Shown here: positions 49,240 to 58,358 of the stretch, piece after piece | Numbering within the stretch: position 1 is the first letter of the stretch | Layout: every line of letters starts with the position of its first letter | Source: Bacillus sp. RAR_GA_16 | Lineage (GTDB): Bacteria > Bacillota > Bacilli > Bacillales > Guptibacillaceae | Assembly: GCF_020165985.1 (NCBI RefSeq) | Contig: NZ_JAIUKZ010000004.1 | Span: 62,001-126,000, forward strand | Length of the DNA: 64,000 nt | Direction: 5' to 3' | The notes under the pieces: generated by a model | The model's database searches: none | What the model saw: only the letters and a program-made list of their open reading frames with translations | What the model was told of the DNA's origin: nothing | Translations under genes and position numbers: made by a program

Positions 49240-50223
49240 ATGCCAGTTATTTCATATATTCAAGCGATAACCCAGGCCTTGAGAGAAGAAATGCAGCGAG
49301 ACGAGAAAGTTTTTGTTCTAGGCGAGGATGTTGGTGTTCGCGGTGGTGTTTTCCGCGCAACAGACGGACTTTATGATGAGTTTGGTGAACACCGTGTCAT
49401 TGATACACCACTTGCAGAGTCAGCCATTGCTGGTGTTGGCATTGGAGCTGCGATGTACGGAATGAGACCAGTTGCAGAAATGCAGTTTGCTGATTTCATT
49501 ATGCCGGCTGTTAACCAAATCGTATCCGAAGCAGCTAAAATTCGTTACCGCTCAAACAACGATTGGAATTGTCCAATTACGATTCGTGCGCCTTATGGTG
49601 GAGGTGTGCATGGCGCACTTTATCATTCACAATCTGTTGAAGCGCTTTTCGCTAATGTTCCTGGACTTAAAATCGTGATGCCTTCAACTCCATATGATGC
49701 AAAAGGTTTGTTGAAAGCTGCCATTCGCGATAACGATCCGGTATTGTTTTTTGAGCATAAACGCGCGTATCGTTTGATCAAAGGCCAGGTACCTGAAGAA
49801 GAGTATACTCTTCCTATTGGTAAAGCGGATGTGAAACGTGAAGGTGACGATATTACTGTCATTACATACGGCTTAAGTGTTCACTTTGCTCTTCAAGCCG
49901 CAGAGAAGCTAGAAAAAGACGGTATTTCTGCACATGTTCTCGATCTTCGTACTGTTTATCCACTTGATCGTGAAGCAATCGTAGAAGCAGCCAAAAAGAC
50001 TGGTAAAGTTCTTCTTGTCACGGAAGATAACAAAGAAGGAAGTATTATTAGTGAGGTTTCTGCGATTATTGCAGAAGAATGTCTTTTTGATCTTGATGCT
50101 CCAATTCAGCGCTTGGCAGGTCCAGATGTACCGGCTATGCCGTATTCTCCACCAATGGAGAAATACTTCATGTTGAATCCGGATAAAGTAGAAAAAGCGA
50201 TGCGTGAACTAGCAGAATACTAA
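49240..50223 (+). CDS. bkdAB: 2-oxoisovalerate dehydrogenase E1 beta subunit
   Basis: 327 residues, transketolase-like pyrimidine and C-terminal domains: VFVLGEDVGVRGGVFRATDGL, DTPLAESAIAGVGIGAAMYGMRPVAEMQFADF, PYGGGVHGALYHSQSVEA (with the conserved His), and DLRTVYPLDREAIVEAAKKTGK. With BkdAA it decarboxylates keto acids from Val, Leu and Ile and passes the acyl group to BkdB. AAGGAGG before the ATG. Confidence 0.96.
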   Translation: MPVISYIQAITQALREEMQRDEKVFVLGEDVGVRGGVFRATDGLYDEFGEHRVIDTPLAESAIAGVGIGAAMYGMRPVAEMQFADFIMPAVNQIVSEAAKIRYRSNNDWNCPITIRAPYGGGVHGALYHSQSVEALFANVPGLKIVMPSTPYDAKGLLKAAIRDNDPVLFFEHKRAYRLIKGQVPEEEYTLPIGKADVKREGDDITVITYGLSVHFALQAAEKLEKDGISAHVLDLRTVYPLDREAIVEAAKKTGKVLLVTEDNKEGSIISEVSAIIAEECLFDLDAPIQRLAGPDVPAMPYSPPMEKYFMLNPDKVEKAMRELAEY

Positions 50224-50250
50224 ACGATCGGAAGAAGCGGAGGGTTTATT

Positions 50251-51558
50251 GTGGCAGTTGAAAAAATACTGATGCCTCAACTTGGAGAAAGTGTCACAGA
50301 AGGAACAATCGAAAAATGGCTCGTCGAAGTCGGTGATACGGTAAACAAATATGATCCAATTGCAGAGGTAAATACAGATAAAGTGAATGCGGAGGTTCCT
50401 TCATCGTATACGGGAGTCATTAAAGAACTTGTGGCTGAAGAAGGCGATACGATCGAAGTTGGTGAACTCGTTTGTTATATCGATGTTGAAGGTGGAGCTG
50501 CTAAAGAAGAGAAGCAGGATGAATCAACAGGTCAACAGGCGATTGAAAACATATCTGAAGAAAAGAAAGAGCAGAATGAGGATCAGCCGATGAAACGTCG
50601 CTACTCACCAGCTGTTCTTCGTATGTCACAAGAAAATAATATCGACCTTGAACAGATTACCGGCTCTGGTAAAGGTGGGCGTATTACACGAAAAGATATC
50701 CAGAAGGTAATTGACTCAGGCGAAATTCCAGCGCCGAAGCAAGTACAAACTCCTGCTGAAAACAAAAAAGAAGAGACACGTGAAGCGCCAAAAGCACCAA
50801 AAGCTCCAGCCAAATCAGTTCCAGAAACGAAAGGTACTGATGTTCCTGTTGCAGATGGTGACATTGAAATTCCAGTAACAGGCGTTCGCCGTGCCATCGC
50901 GAACAATATGCTTCGTAGTAAGCACGAAGCTCCGCACGCATGGACAATGGTGGAAGTTGACGTAACGAATCTTGTTGAGTATCGCAATGGAATAAAAGAT
51001 GATTTCAAGAAGAAAGAAGGATATGGTTTAACGTTCTTTGCTTTTTTCGTGAAAGCTGTCGTAGAGGCACTCAAAGAATTCCCTCAAATGAATTCAATGT
51101 GGGCCGGCGATAAAATTGTTCAGAAAAAAGATATTAATATTTCGATTGCAGTTGGTACAGATGAGTCGCTTTTCGTTCCGGTTATCAAGAATGCAGATGA
51201 AAAGTCAATTAAAGGCATAGCTCGTGAAGTGAAAGAGCTAGCACAAAAAGCAAAAACAGGTAAGCTAAAAGGCGAGGAAATGCAGGGTGGAACGTTCACT
51301 GTGAATAATACTGGCTCATTTGGCTCTGTACAATCTATGGGCATTATTAATTATCCGCAAGCTGCAATTCTTCAAGTTGAGAGCATTGTGAAGCGTCCGG
51401 TCGTTATGAACAACGGTATGATTGCTGTACGTGATATGGTTAACCTTTGCCTTTCTCTTGATCATAGAGTACTTGATGGTATGATTTGCGGTAAGTTCCT
51501 TGCTCGAGTAAAAGAAAACCTAGAAACGATCTCAAAAGAAAATACTTCTGTCTATTAA
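50251..51558 (+). CDS. bkdB: Lipoamide acyltransferase, E2 of the BKD complex
   Basis: Core of the complex, forming acyl-CoA from the lipoyl-bound group. 435 residues: lipoyl domain 1-80 with the lipoylated Lys in EVNTDKVNAEV, an acidic linker, peripheral subunit-binding domain (YSPAVLRMSQENNIDLEQITGSGKGGRITRKDI, about 115-148), Ala/Pro-rich linker, and catalytic domain ending in LSLDHRVLDGMICGKFL with the active-site His and Asp. GTG start at 50251. Its lipoyl arm depends on LipM (8333). A terminator ends the operon. Confidence 0.96.
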   Translation: MAVEKILMPQLGESVTEGTIEKWLVEVGDTVNKYDPIAEVNTDKVNAEVPSSYTGVIKELVAEEGDTIEVGELVCYIDVEGGAAKEEKQDESTGQQAIENISEEKKEQNEDQPMKRRYSPAVLRMSQENNIDLEQITGSGKGGRITRKDIQKVIDSGEIPAPKQVQTPAENKKEETREAPKAPKAPAKSVPETKGTDVPVADGDIEIPVTGVRRAIANNMLRSKHEAPHAWTMVEVDVTNLVEYRNGIKDDFKKKEGYGLTFFAFFVKAVVEALKEFPQMNSMWAGDKIVQKKDINISIAVGTDESLFVPVIKNADEKSIKGIAREVKELAQKAKTGKLKGEEMQGGTFTVNNTGSFGSVQSMGIINYPQAAILQVESIVKRPVVMNNGMIAVRDMVNLCLSLDHRVLDGMICGKFLARVKENLETISKENTSVY

Positions 51559-51562
51559 TATG

Positions 51563-51594
51563 AACAGCCATCTTAAAGGATGGCTGTTTTTTAA
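51563..51594 (+). terminator. Terminator of the bkd operon
   Basis: AACAGCCATC (51563-51572) pairs with GATGGCTGTT (51579-51588), followed by a T run. Confidence 0.9.
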
Positions 51595-51680
51595 GATGGA
51601 TGAAAGCGTTTCTTGGAAAAGTATCGTGATTCGCGATACAATAAGAAAGAAAGCGATTTGAATTAAGGGAGGAATATAGA

Positions 51681-52109
51681 ATGTCAATGGATTTTAATCT
51701 ATTTATGAACGACGTTGTGGCAACAGCTCGTGAAGAGATCAAAGCAGCAGGATATAAAGAATTAACCACACCTGAAGAGGTAGAAAAAGTTGTAACAAGC
51801 AAAGGTACAACGCTTGTGATGGTGAACTCTGTATGTGGCTGTGCAGGAGGCGTGGCACGTCCAGCTGCAAAGATGGCGATTACTAACGAGAAGACGCCTG
51901 ACAATCTTGTAACGGTTTTTGCGGGACAGGATAAAGAAGCAACTGCAAAAGCGCGTTCATACTTTACTGGATTTGCGCCATCTTCACCTTCATTTGCTAT
52001 TTTAAAAGATGGAGAAATCATTAATATGGTAGAACGTCATGAGATTGAAGGAAGTGACCCTGAAGAAGTTTCTGGCATGTTACAATATTTATTCAATAAA
52101 TATTGCTAA
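51681..52109 (+). CDS. brxB: Bacilliredoxin BrxB (YqiW)
   Basis: Removes bacillithiol from S-bacillithiolated proteins under oxidative stress. 142 residues, thioredoxin-like fold of the BrxA/BrxB (UPF0403) family. The active site is the CGC motif in [18 protein letters not shown] (Cys about 53 and 55); [28 protein letters not shown] follows. A GGGAGGAA site precedes the ATG, and the reading starts MSMDFNLFM, as in the family. Single gene with its own terminator. Confidence 0.93.
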   Translation: MSMDFNLFMNDVVATAREEIKAAGYKELTTPEEVEKVVTSKGTTLVMVNSVCGCAGGVARPAAKMAITNEKTPDNLVTVFAGQDKEATAKARSYFTGFAPSSPSFAILKDGEIINMVERHEIEGSDPEEVSGMLQYLFNKYC

Positions 52110-52121
52110 TCATGATAAATC

Positions 52122-52153
52122 AGCATTCGGCATTTTGCCGGGTGCTTTTTTTT
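52122..52153 (+). terminator. Terminator after brxB
   Basis: AGCATTCGGC (52122-52131) pairs with GCCGGGTGCT (52137-52146, G-T pairs), followed by seven or more Ts. Confidence 0.8.
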
Positions 52154-52269
52154 ATGCTCTATGCATGTAGTATTCATTCTCAAATTCATGACAGAAACGA
52201 AAATAAAGTGTTTTATTGTAATATTAACAGAATTAACTGAAAAAACTTACTTTTATTTATATAAAATTA

Positions 52270-52349
52270 TATGAATAAAAATGTAGAATGTATATGGAAT
52301 GTCTGGTATAGTGATTAATATACAAGAAAACGAATTATTATACATTTAT
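52270..52349 (+). promoter_or_regulatory. art operon promoter with two ARG boxes
   Basis: TATGAATAAAAATGTAGA (52270-52287) is very close to the AhrC operator consensus CATGAATAAAAATKCAAG. A weaker box in the opposite sense is AATTATTATACATTTAT (52333-52349). Between them are a possible extended -10, TGG-TATAGT (52307-52312), and a poor -35 overlapping the first box. This layout suggests arginine-dependent control of the transporter by AhrC. The 254-bp gap 52110-52363 holds nothing else I can see. Confidence 0.7.
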
Positions 52350-52363
52350 CAGGGGGAATAAAA

Positions 52364-53162
52364 ATGAAAAAAAATTGGTTCATCATCATCGCAGGATTAT
52401 TTATGTTAATCGGACTTGCTGCGTGTGGCACTTCAAATGAAGGTGCAAAGAGTGGAGATGAAGGGGAATCAGGAAAAACACTTGTCATGGGAACTTCAGC
52501 TGATTATCCGCCATTTGAATATATTGATTCTGCTCAGGGAGAAGAGATTATCGGATTTGATGTGGATATCGCTAACTATATTGCAAAAGAGTTAGGTTAT
52601 AACGTTGAAATCAAGGACATGGATTTTAGTGGACTTATTACGGCATTAAGTAGTGAGCGTGTCGATTTGGTACTTGCGGGAATGACACCTACAGATGAAC
52701 GTAAGGAAAATGTAGATTTCTCAAATATTTATTATTCAGCTAACCACATGATCTTATCGTCAAAAGATAACGAAATGGTAAAGCCTGAAGATCTTGATGG
52801 AGCAAAGGTAGGGGTACAGCTCGGTTCCATTCAAGAAGACAAAGCTAACGAATTAAAAGATAGTGGTATTGATATGGAAATCATGACGCTAAATCGTATC
52901 CCAGAACTGATTCAAGAACTTAAATCAGGACGTTATGATGCCATTATTATTGAAGATACTGTCGCAAAAGGCTACTTAGAAAGTAATGACGATCTATCTG
53001 GTGAAAATCTTCCTAATACAGAAGAGGCGGGAATCAGCTGTCGCTTTCCCGAAAGATAGTGAGTTAACTGAAGAATTTAACGAAGTGATTAAAGAAATGA
53101 AAGACAATGGGAAGATGGACGAGCTTATTCAGAAATGGTTTGGTCAAGAGACAGTAGAATAA
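52364..53162 (+). CDS. artP: Arginine-type ABC transporter substrate-binding lipoprotein, one frameshift
   Basis: Lipoprotein that captures a basic or polar amino acid outside the membrane. Signal peptide and lipobox LIGLAAC (Cys about 21), then a family 3 solute-binding domain: SADYPPFEYID, GFDVDIANYIAKELGY, ALSSERVDLVLAGMTPTDER, VGVQLGSIQED. The frame breaks at about 53032; deleting one A from GAATC at 53031-53035 gives TEEAGSAVAFPKDSELTEEFNEVIKEM and a 265-residue protein ending near 53160. Unrepaired it lacks the last ~35 residues, including part of one lobe. First gene of artP-artQ-artR behind ARG boxes. Assigned to arginine from the gene order (yqiXYZ in B. subtilis) and ARG boxes; glutamine or histidine are alternatives. 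Confidence 0.85.
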
Positions 53163-53188
53163 CATCTTAGAAGAAAGGATGAAGAGGC

Positions 53189-53848
53189 ATGAATTTGGAT
53201 TTTGGTCAATTCGTGCCTAATATTCCATACATCCTGCAAGGAATATTGGTCACGTTAAAATTTGTTAGTGTTTCAGCAATCGTAGGGTTTGCACTTGGTA
53301 CAATTCTCGCTTTATTTAAAATCGGACGAGTAAAGATTCTTAGTTGGGTAGCGGATGCTTATACATCTGTTTTCAGAGGTACCCCTCTTATTTTACAGCT
53401 ATTATTATTTTATCATGCAACACCTCAGTTAACAGGGTATGATATTTCCGCTTTTGAAGCTGGAGTTCTCTCATTTGGATTAAATTCTGCGGCCTATATA
53501 TCAGAGATAATACGCGCAGGAATTCGTGCGGTAGACAGTGGACAAAATGAAGCGGCAGCTGCCCTGGGCATACCATATCGACCAATGATGAAGGATATTA
53601 TTTTGCCGCAGGCTATGAAAAACATTTTACCTGCCCTGATGAATGAGTTTATTACCTTAACAAAAGAATCTGCAATTGTCTCTGTTATTGGTGTATTTGA
53701 TATCATGAGACGTAGTCAAATAGTGGCTGCTGAGAAATTCAAATACTTTGAACCTTTGCTGATCGCCGGAATCATTTACTATGTACTCGTTATGGTGTTA
53801 ACCCTAGTAGGTAAATTAGTCGAAAGGAGAATGAGTCGGAGTGATTAA
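53189..53848 (+). CDS. artQ: Arginine-type ABC transporter permease
   Basis: 219 residues of the HisMQ/GlnP family: five membrane spans and the EAA loop [34 protein letters not shown] (key motif EAAAALG). [18 protein letters not shown] is also family-typical. AAGGATG before the ATG. The reading overlaps the ATPase gene by 8 bp. Confidence 0.92.
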   Translation: MNLDFGQFVPNIPYILQGILVTLKFVSVSAIVGFALGTILALFKIGRVKILSWVADAYTSVFRGTPLILQLLLFYHATPQLTGYDISAFEAGVLSFGLNSAAYISEIIRAGIRAVDSGQNEAAAALGIPYRPMMKDIILPQAMKNILPALMNEFITLTKESAIVSVIGVFDIMRRSQIVAAEKFKYFEPLLIAGIIYYVLVMVLTLVGKLVERRMSRSD

Positions 53849-54563
53849 AGTAGAGAATCTTCACAAAAAATTTGGGAAAAATGAAGTGTTGAGTGGTATT
53901 CATACATCGATTCAAAAAGGTGAAGTAGTGGCGATCGTTGGGCCATCTGGATCTGGTAAGTCGACTCTTCTTCGCTGTATGAACCAACTCGAACAAGTAA
54001 GTTCAGGTACGATTTGGGTGAACGATAAACAACTAACGGACCCTTCAACTAATATTATGCAGTTACGTCAGTCGATTGGAATGGTGTTTCAACATTTTCA
54101 TCTCTTTCCACATAAAACGGTGCTAGAAAACCTAATCTATGCACCGATGAAGGTGAAAGGGTTAAAGCGTAACATAGCTGAGAAAAAAGCTTATGAACTT
54201 CTTGAGCAAGTTGGTCTTTCGATAAAAGCAAATGAATACCCTAAACGATTGTCTGGCGGACAAAAGCAGCGTGTTGCTATTGCAAGGGCGCTAGCAATGG
54301 AGCCTGAATATATGTTGTTTGATGAGCCTACTTCTGCACTCGATCCAGAGATGGTGAACGAAGTACTTGATGTAATGAAGGATCTTGGCAAATCGGGAAT
54401 GACAATGGTTATTGTGACACATGAAATGGCGTTCGCAAGAGAAGCGGCAGATCGGATTCTATTTTTAGATGGAGGAAAGCTTGTTGAGGATAGTGTACCT
54501 TCCGCATTTTTTAATAATCCTCAAACGGATCGAGCAAAAGCGTTTCTAGATAAAGTATTGTAA
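53841..54563 (+). CDS. artR: Arginine-type ABC transporter ATP-binding protein
   Basis: 240-residue ATPase of a polar amino acid importer. Walker [10 protein letters not shown] (about 33), Q-loop [13 protein letters not shown], signature [16 protein letters not shown], Walker [16 protein letters not shown]-loop [17 protein letters not shown] start at 53841, overlapping artQ, so the two are translationally coupled. Confidence 0.93.
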   Translation: MIKVENLHKKFGKNEVLSGIHTSIQKGEVVAIVGPSGSGKSTLLRCMNQLEQVSSGTIWVNDKQLTDPSTNIMQLRQSIGMVFQHFHLFPHKTVLENLIYAPMKVKGLKRNIAEKKAYELLEQVGLSIKANEYPKRLSGGQKQRVAIARALAMEPEYMLFDEPTSALDPEMVNEVLDVMKDLGKSGMTMVIVTHEMAFAREAADRILFLDGGKLVEDSVPSAFFNNPQTDRAKAFLDKVL

Positions 54564-54588
54564 AGTGGACATTCGTGTTCACTTTTTT
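54563..54588 (+). terminator. Terminator after artR
   Basis: AAGTG-GAC pairs with GT-TTCACTT around ATTCG (54563-54584, imperfect), followed by TTTTTTT. Confidence 0.6.
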
Positions 54589-54755
54589 TGTCTTTAAATA
54601 CAAAATCGGGCTTCCTATATAAGTATTATAAGAAAAATTATGATGAAAGCGTTCTTAAAATGAATTTAACTGTTCAATCAAGAGAAAATGGTTTAGACTC
54701 TGTTAATTGAAGGATATTAAAGAAGTAACTCTTTTTGTGGAAGGAAGAATCATTA

Positions 54756-55724
54756 TTGAAAGTGAAAATTGGTTATCGGACATTAAAAACAGCAATAGGA
54801 ACAGGGGTTGCCATCACAATAGCGCAGCTTTTCTCTCTAGATAACTATGTTTCGGCAGGTATTTTAACAATTCTTTGTATTAAACCTACAACTAAACGGT
54901 CATTTCGAAGTTCATGGGAACGATTTTTGGCTTGTTTACTTGGTATTGTATTTAGCGCGGTGTTTTTTGAAGGGATTGGTTATACGCCATTTAGCATTTC
55001 GCTATTGTTGCTTTTCTTTATTCCGGTAGTTGTTGCGATTAAGGCAACGGAAGGCGTTATTACAAGTTCAGTTATCATTCTCCATATTTACAATTTTAAT
55101 AATGTGAGTTGGGAAATAGTGTGGAATGAAGTAGCGATTATTGTGATCGGAATAGGTGTGGCGCTTTTATTTAATTTGTATATGCCAAGTCTCGAAAAAG
55201 ATTTAATGAAAATTAGAAAACAAATCGAAGAAAAATTTTCTTTAATTTTGATGGAATATGCGGTTTATCTTCGCGAAGGTGAAAGTAGCTGGGATGGGAA
55301 AGAGATTATCGAAGTAGAAGATTTACTTCAGCATGCGAAGAATCTTGCGCTTAAAGATATTGAAAACCATATGTTGCGTGATGATGATAAGTATTATGTT
55401 TATTTCAAAATGCGTGAAAAGCAGTTTGCCATCTTAGAGCGAGTCCTTCCTATAATTTCATCACTAGATCAAACGTATCTACATGGTCGCACAATGGCTG
55501 ATTTTATGGAGAAGCTAAGTCGTTCTGTTAAACCGCAAAATACCGCGAATGTCTTCCTTGAAGAACTAGAAACGATGCGTGAAGAATTTAGAAATTCCCC
55601 ATTGCCAGCCGATCGTGCCGAGTTTGAAACACGTTCAGCCCTTTTATATTTTTTAAATGAAGTTGAACAATACCTGTTATTAAAACGTTATTTTAAACCA
55701 GGGGCTTTTTCAAAAGCTGAATGA
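54756..55724 (+). CDS. yqjA: Aromatic acid exporter-like membrane protein YqjA
   Basis: 322 residues. N-terminal half: four membrane spans of the ArAE_1/FUSC-type family (KIGYRTLKTAIGTGVAITIAQLF, VSAGILTILCI, FLACLLGIVFSAVFF, VSWEIVWNEVAIIVIGIGVALLF); C-terminal half: soluble, helical domain from about 145 with charged helices. Related to bacterial aromatic carboxylate efflux proteins, but the substrate is unknown. I prefer TTG 54756 (GGAAGGAAG upstream, family start KxKxGYRTxKTAIG) to the TTG at 54735. yqjA follows the art genes in B. subtilis too. Confidence 0.85.
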   Translation: MKVKIGYRTLKTAIGTGVAITIAQLFSLDNYVSAGILTILCIKPTTKRSFRSSWERFLACLLGIVFSAVFFEGIGYTPFSISLLLLFFIPVVVAIKATEGVITSSVIILHIYNFNNVSWEIVWNEVAIIVIGIGVALLFNLYMPSLEKDLMKIRKQIEEKFSLILMEYAVYLREGESSWDGKEIIEVEDLLQHAKNLALKDIENHMLRDDDKYYVYFKMREKQFAILERVLPIISSLDQTYLHGRTMADFMEKLSRSVKPQNTANVFLEELETMREEFRNSPLPADRAEFETRSALLYFLNEVEQYLLLKRYFKPGAFSKAE

Positions 55725-55770
55725 ATTTGATAAATGGATGCATGATAGAGAGTAAAAGGAGTGAAACATT

Positions 55771-56316
55771 TTGGTTTCTCTCATGGTAACATTGTATTTG
55801 TCAGCATCCATTCTCTTCCCTTTCGGTACCCATCCAAATCCTGGAGATCCGTTTCTTATCGTAAATAAGAAGACGAATGAATTAGCATATGTGGATGAGA
55901 ATAAAGTACAGCGTGTTTTATCTGTAGCCACAGGTAAAAGTGTCGATCAAACGCCAGAAGGTCTCTTTACGATAATTGTAAAAGCTGAAAATCCTTATTA
56001 CAGAAAGAAAAATATTGAAGGTGGAGTGAAAGAAAATCCTCTTGGTACAAGGTGGATTGGTTTCGACGCAAAAGAAACCAATGGGCGGATTTACGGGGTC
56101 CATGGGACAAATCATCCGAATTCCATTGGTAAATATACAACTGCTGGGTGTATCCGTCTCTTAAATGAAGAAGTGGAAGCTCTCTTTGAACACATACCAG
56201 TAGGCGCTAAAATTCTTATTACCGCAAGTGATCAATCATTTGATGAATTGGCAAAAAAAGCTGGAGCGATAGAAAAACGCTTTGATGAGGATCAAAAAGA
56301 AGAAGCCGTCAATTGA
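55771..56316 (+). CDS. yqjB: L,D-transpeptidase (YkuD family)
   Basis: Secreted cell-wall enzyme that forms 3-3 cross-links or attaches proteins. 181 residues: signal/anchor segment at the N-terminus (SLMVTLYLSASILFPFGTHP), then a YkuD domain from about 28. The active-site signature HGTNHPNSIGKYTTAGCIRL gives His and the nucleophilic Cys (about residue 125) in SxGCIR form, preceded by RIYGV. TTG start at 55771 with AAAGGAG nine bases upstream. C-terminal tail is charged. Its terminator follows. Confidence 0.88.
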   Translation: MVSLMVTLYLSASILFPFGTHPNPGDPFLIVNKKTNELAYVDENKVQRVLSVATGKSVDQTPEGLFTIIVKAENPYYRKKNIEGGVKENPLGTRWIGFDAKETNGRIYGVHGTNHPNSIGKYTTAGCIRLLNEEVEALFEHIPVGAKILITASDQSFDELAKKAGAIEKRFDEDQKEEAVN

Positions 56317-56332
56317 CAGCTTCTTTTTTTTT
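56299..56332 (+). terminator. Terminator overlapping the yqjB stop
   Basis: AAGAAGC pairs with GCTTCTT, and inside it GTC pairs with GAC around AATT (56299-56324), followed by TTTTTTTT. Confidence 0.75.
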
Positions 56333-56374
56333 GATCGTTTATTGTCTTTCTTAATTGCTACTCAATAAAGGGTT

Positions 56375-56467
56375 CTAAAACAACATCGCTGTTGCTCCAG
56401 CAAATAAACTAAGAAGCAACGAAATAATCATAATATAAACGACGATCTTTGTAGCTTTACGAGGCAT
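56375..56467 (-). CDS. prli42: Prli42-like stressosome membrane miniprotein
   Basis: A 30-codon gene on the minus strand: MPRKATKIVVYIMIISLLLS and then LFAGATAMLF. The ATG (56467) has GGGAGGG at a proper distance. Basic N-terminus, one membrane helix and the MPRK start fit Prli42, the single-span protein that in Listeria anchors the stressosome to the membrane. No other gene lies in 56333-56670. The neighbours are not stress genes, and nothing here shows regulation. Confidence is limited by length. Confidence 0.8.
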   Translation of the reverse strand: MPRKATKIVVYIMIISLLLSLFAGATAMLF

Positions 56468-56676
56468 GAGAGTCCCTCCCAAAATAAGCATTCTATCGTT
56501 ATTTTACATTGATTTGGTAGGTTGAACAAGGCAATCCTTTAGGAAACTGGAATGTATATCGACAAATTTTTCGGTTTTAGAAGGAAAACGCTTACTTTAT
56601 CCAGAATGAGATATAAGTTAGACATCTAAATTTCACTTATATTCAAATAGCGTAAGACTACCAGGGAGGAATGGGG

Positions 56677-58335
56677 ATGACGACAGAGAAGAAAGATTTT
56701 CAAACACAGTTTGAGGAGTGGAAAGCACTAACTGAAAAGCTAATTGAAAAATTTCCGGAGAAGAAAGAAGCCTTTAAGACAAGCTCTGGAATTGATATAG
56801 CTCGTCTAGGACATCCTGAAAGTTTGGATGAGAACTATATGGAGAAATTGGGATTACCAGGACAATATCCCTATACGAGAGGGATTCAACCAACGATGTA
56901 TCGAGGTCGAACGTGGACAATGAGGCAGTATGCCGGGTTTGGATCGGCTGAAGAAACGAACCGACGCTTTCGGTATTTACTTGATCAAGGTCAAACTGGA
57001 CTATCTGTTGCCTTCGATCTTCCTACACAGATCGGCTATGATTCGGACGATATGATGGCGAAGGGGGAAGTTGGTAAGGTTGGCGTCGCCATTGATTCAC
57101 TCGATGATATGGAAGCGCTTTTACGAGATATTCCTCTTGATAAAGTTAGCACATCGATGACGATTAATGCACCTGCTTCTGTTTTGCTCGCAATGTATAT
57201 TGTTGTTGCAGAAAAGCAGGGAGTGTCACAAGCACAAATTTCAGGAACAATCCAAAATGACATTTTAAAAGAATATATTGCTAGGGGGACATATATTTTT
57301 CCGCCTAAACCTTCGATGAGATTAATTACAGATATCTTTGCTTATTGTGCTGAGAACGTCCCGCGATGGAATACGATTAGTATATCTGGTTATCACATTA
57401 GAGAAGCAGGATCGACTGCAGCTCAGGAACTAGCATTTACGATTGCGAACGGCATTGCTTATGTTGATGCAGCAATTGAAGCGGGTTTAAAAGTTGATGA
57501 TTTTGCGCCACGACTTGCGTTCTTTTTTAATGGACATAATCAATTTCTTGAAGAAGTTGCGAAATTTAGAGCAGCCAGAAGAATTTGGGCTAAGATTATG
57601 AAAGAACGCTACGGTGCAAAAAAAACGAAAAGCTTACAGCTACGCTTTCACACTCAAGTTGCTGGATCTACGTTAACAGCGCAGCAGCCGGATAACAATA
57701 TTGTTCGGGTAACCATTCAAGCACTTGCAGCTGTTCTTGGAGGAACTCAGAGTCTTCATACAAATGCGAAGGATGAAGCCTTAGCGTTACCTACGGAAGA
57801 TTCGGCACGGATAGCTCTTCGAACACAGCAAATTATTGCAAACGAAAGCGGCGTAACGGATACGGTTGATCCCCTTGGAGGTTCTTATTTTATAGAGAAT
57901 TTAACTGATCAGTTGGAAACATATGTCTTTGAATACATTCGAAAGATTGATGATATGGGCGGGGCAGTATCCGCTGTTGAACAGGGGTATATGCAGAGAG
58001 AAATTCACCAGGCGGCATATGAGACGCAGAAGAAAATTGAGAGCGGTGAAGAAGTCGTCGTGGGAATGAATCAATACAAGTTAGATGATGAGCCTAAGCC
58101 GGAGTTACACCGTATTGATCCCGAGCTACAACGTAAACAAATCGAAAAGTTGGAGACCTTACGTACGAAAAGAGACCAACGTCGAGTGAGCGCTCGGTTG
58201 GAAGAATTAAGGGCTGGTGCTAAGGGAACGAGCAACTTAATGCCACTTATTATCAATTGTGTTCGAGATTATTGCACAGTGGGTGAAATCTGTGGGATCC
58301 TTCGGGAAGAATTTGGTGAATATACTGGAATCTAA
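56677..58335 (+). CDS. Methylmalonyl-CoA mutase, catalytic subunit
   Basis: TIM-barrel subunit of a B12-dependent acyl-CoA mutase. 552 residues from ATG 56677; ATG 56671 sits directly on the AGGGAGGA site and is less likely. Signatures: [34 protein letters not shown] (with a Tyr-Arg pair typical of methylmalonyl-CoA as substrate), [59 protein letters not shown], and [15 protein letters not shown]. It lacks a B12-binding domain; that is encoded by the next gene. The Tyr in TMYR argues for methylmalonyl-CoA rather than isobutyryl-CoA, which has Phe there in the known isobutyryl mutases. No MeaB chaperone in the window. Confidence 0.9.
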   Translation: MTTEKKDFQTQFEEWKALTEKLIEKFPEKKEAFKTSSGIDIARLGHPESLDENYMEKLGLPGQYPYTRGIQPTMYRGRTWTMRQYAGFGSAEETNRRFRYLLDQGQTGLSVAFDLPTQIGYDSDDMMAKGEVGKVGVAIDSLDDMEALLRDIPLDKVSTSMTINAPASVLLAMYIVVAEKQGVSQAQISGTIQNDILKEYIARGTYIFPPKPSMRLITDIFAYCAENVPRWNTISISGYHIREAGSTAAQELAFTIANGIAYVDAAIEAGLKVDDFAPRLAFFFNGHNQFLEEVAKFRAARRIWAKIMKERYGAKKTKSLQLRFHTQVAGSTLTAQQPDNNIVRVTIQALAAVLGGTQSLHTNAKDEALALPTEDSARIALRTQQIIANESGVTDTVDPLGGSYFIENLTDQLETYVFEYIRKIDDMGGAVSAVEQGYMQREIHQAAYETQKKIESGEEVVVGMNQYKLDDEPKPELHRIDPELQRKQIEKLETLRTKRDQRRVSARLEELRAGAKGTSNLMPLIINCVRDYCTVGEICGILREEFGEYTGI

Positions 58336-58358
58336 ACAAATGGGGAGTGGAGAAAGAC

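Noticed and set aside
52150-52363. T-box or other tRNA-sensing leader upstream of artP
   Set aside because: The stretch is very AT-rich without the T-box sequence (TGGNACCGCG-like) or stable helices; ARG boxes explain it better.
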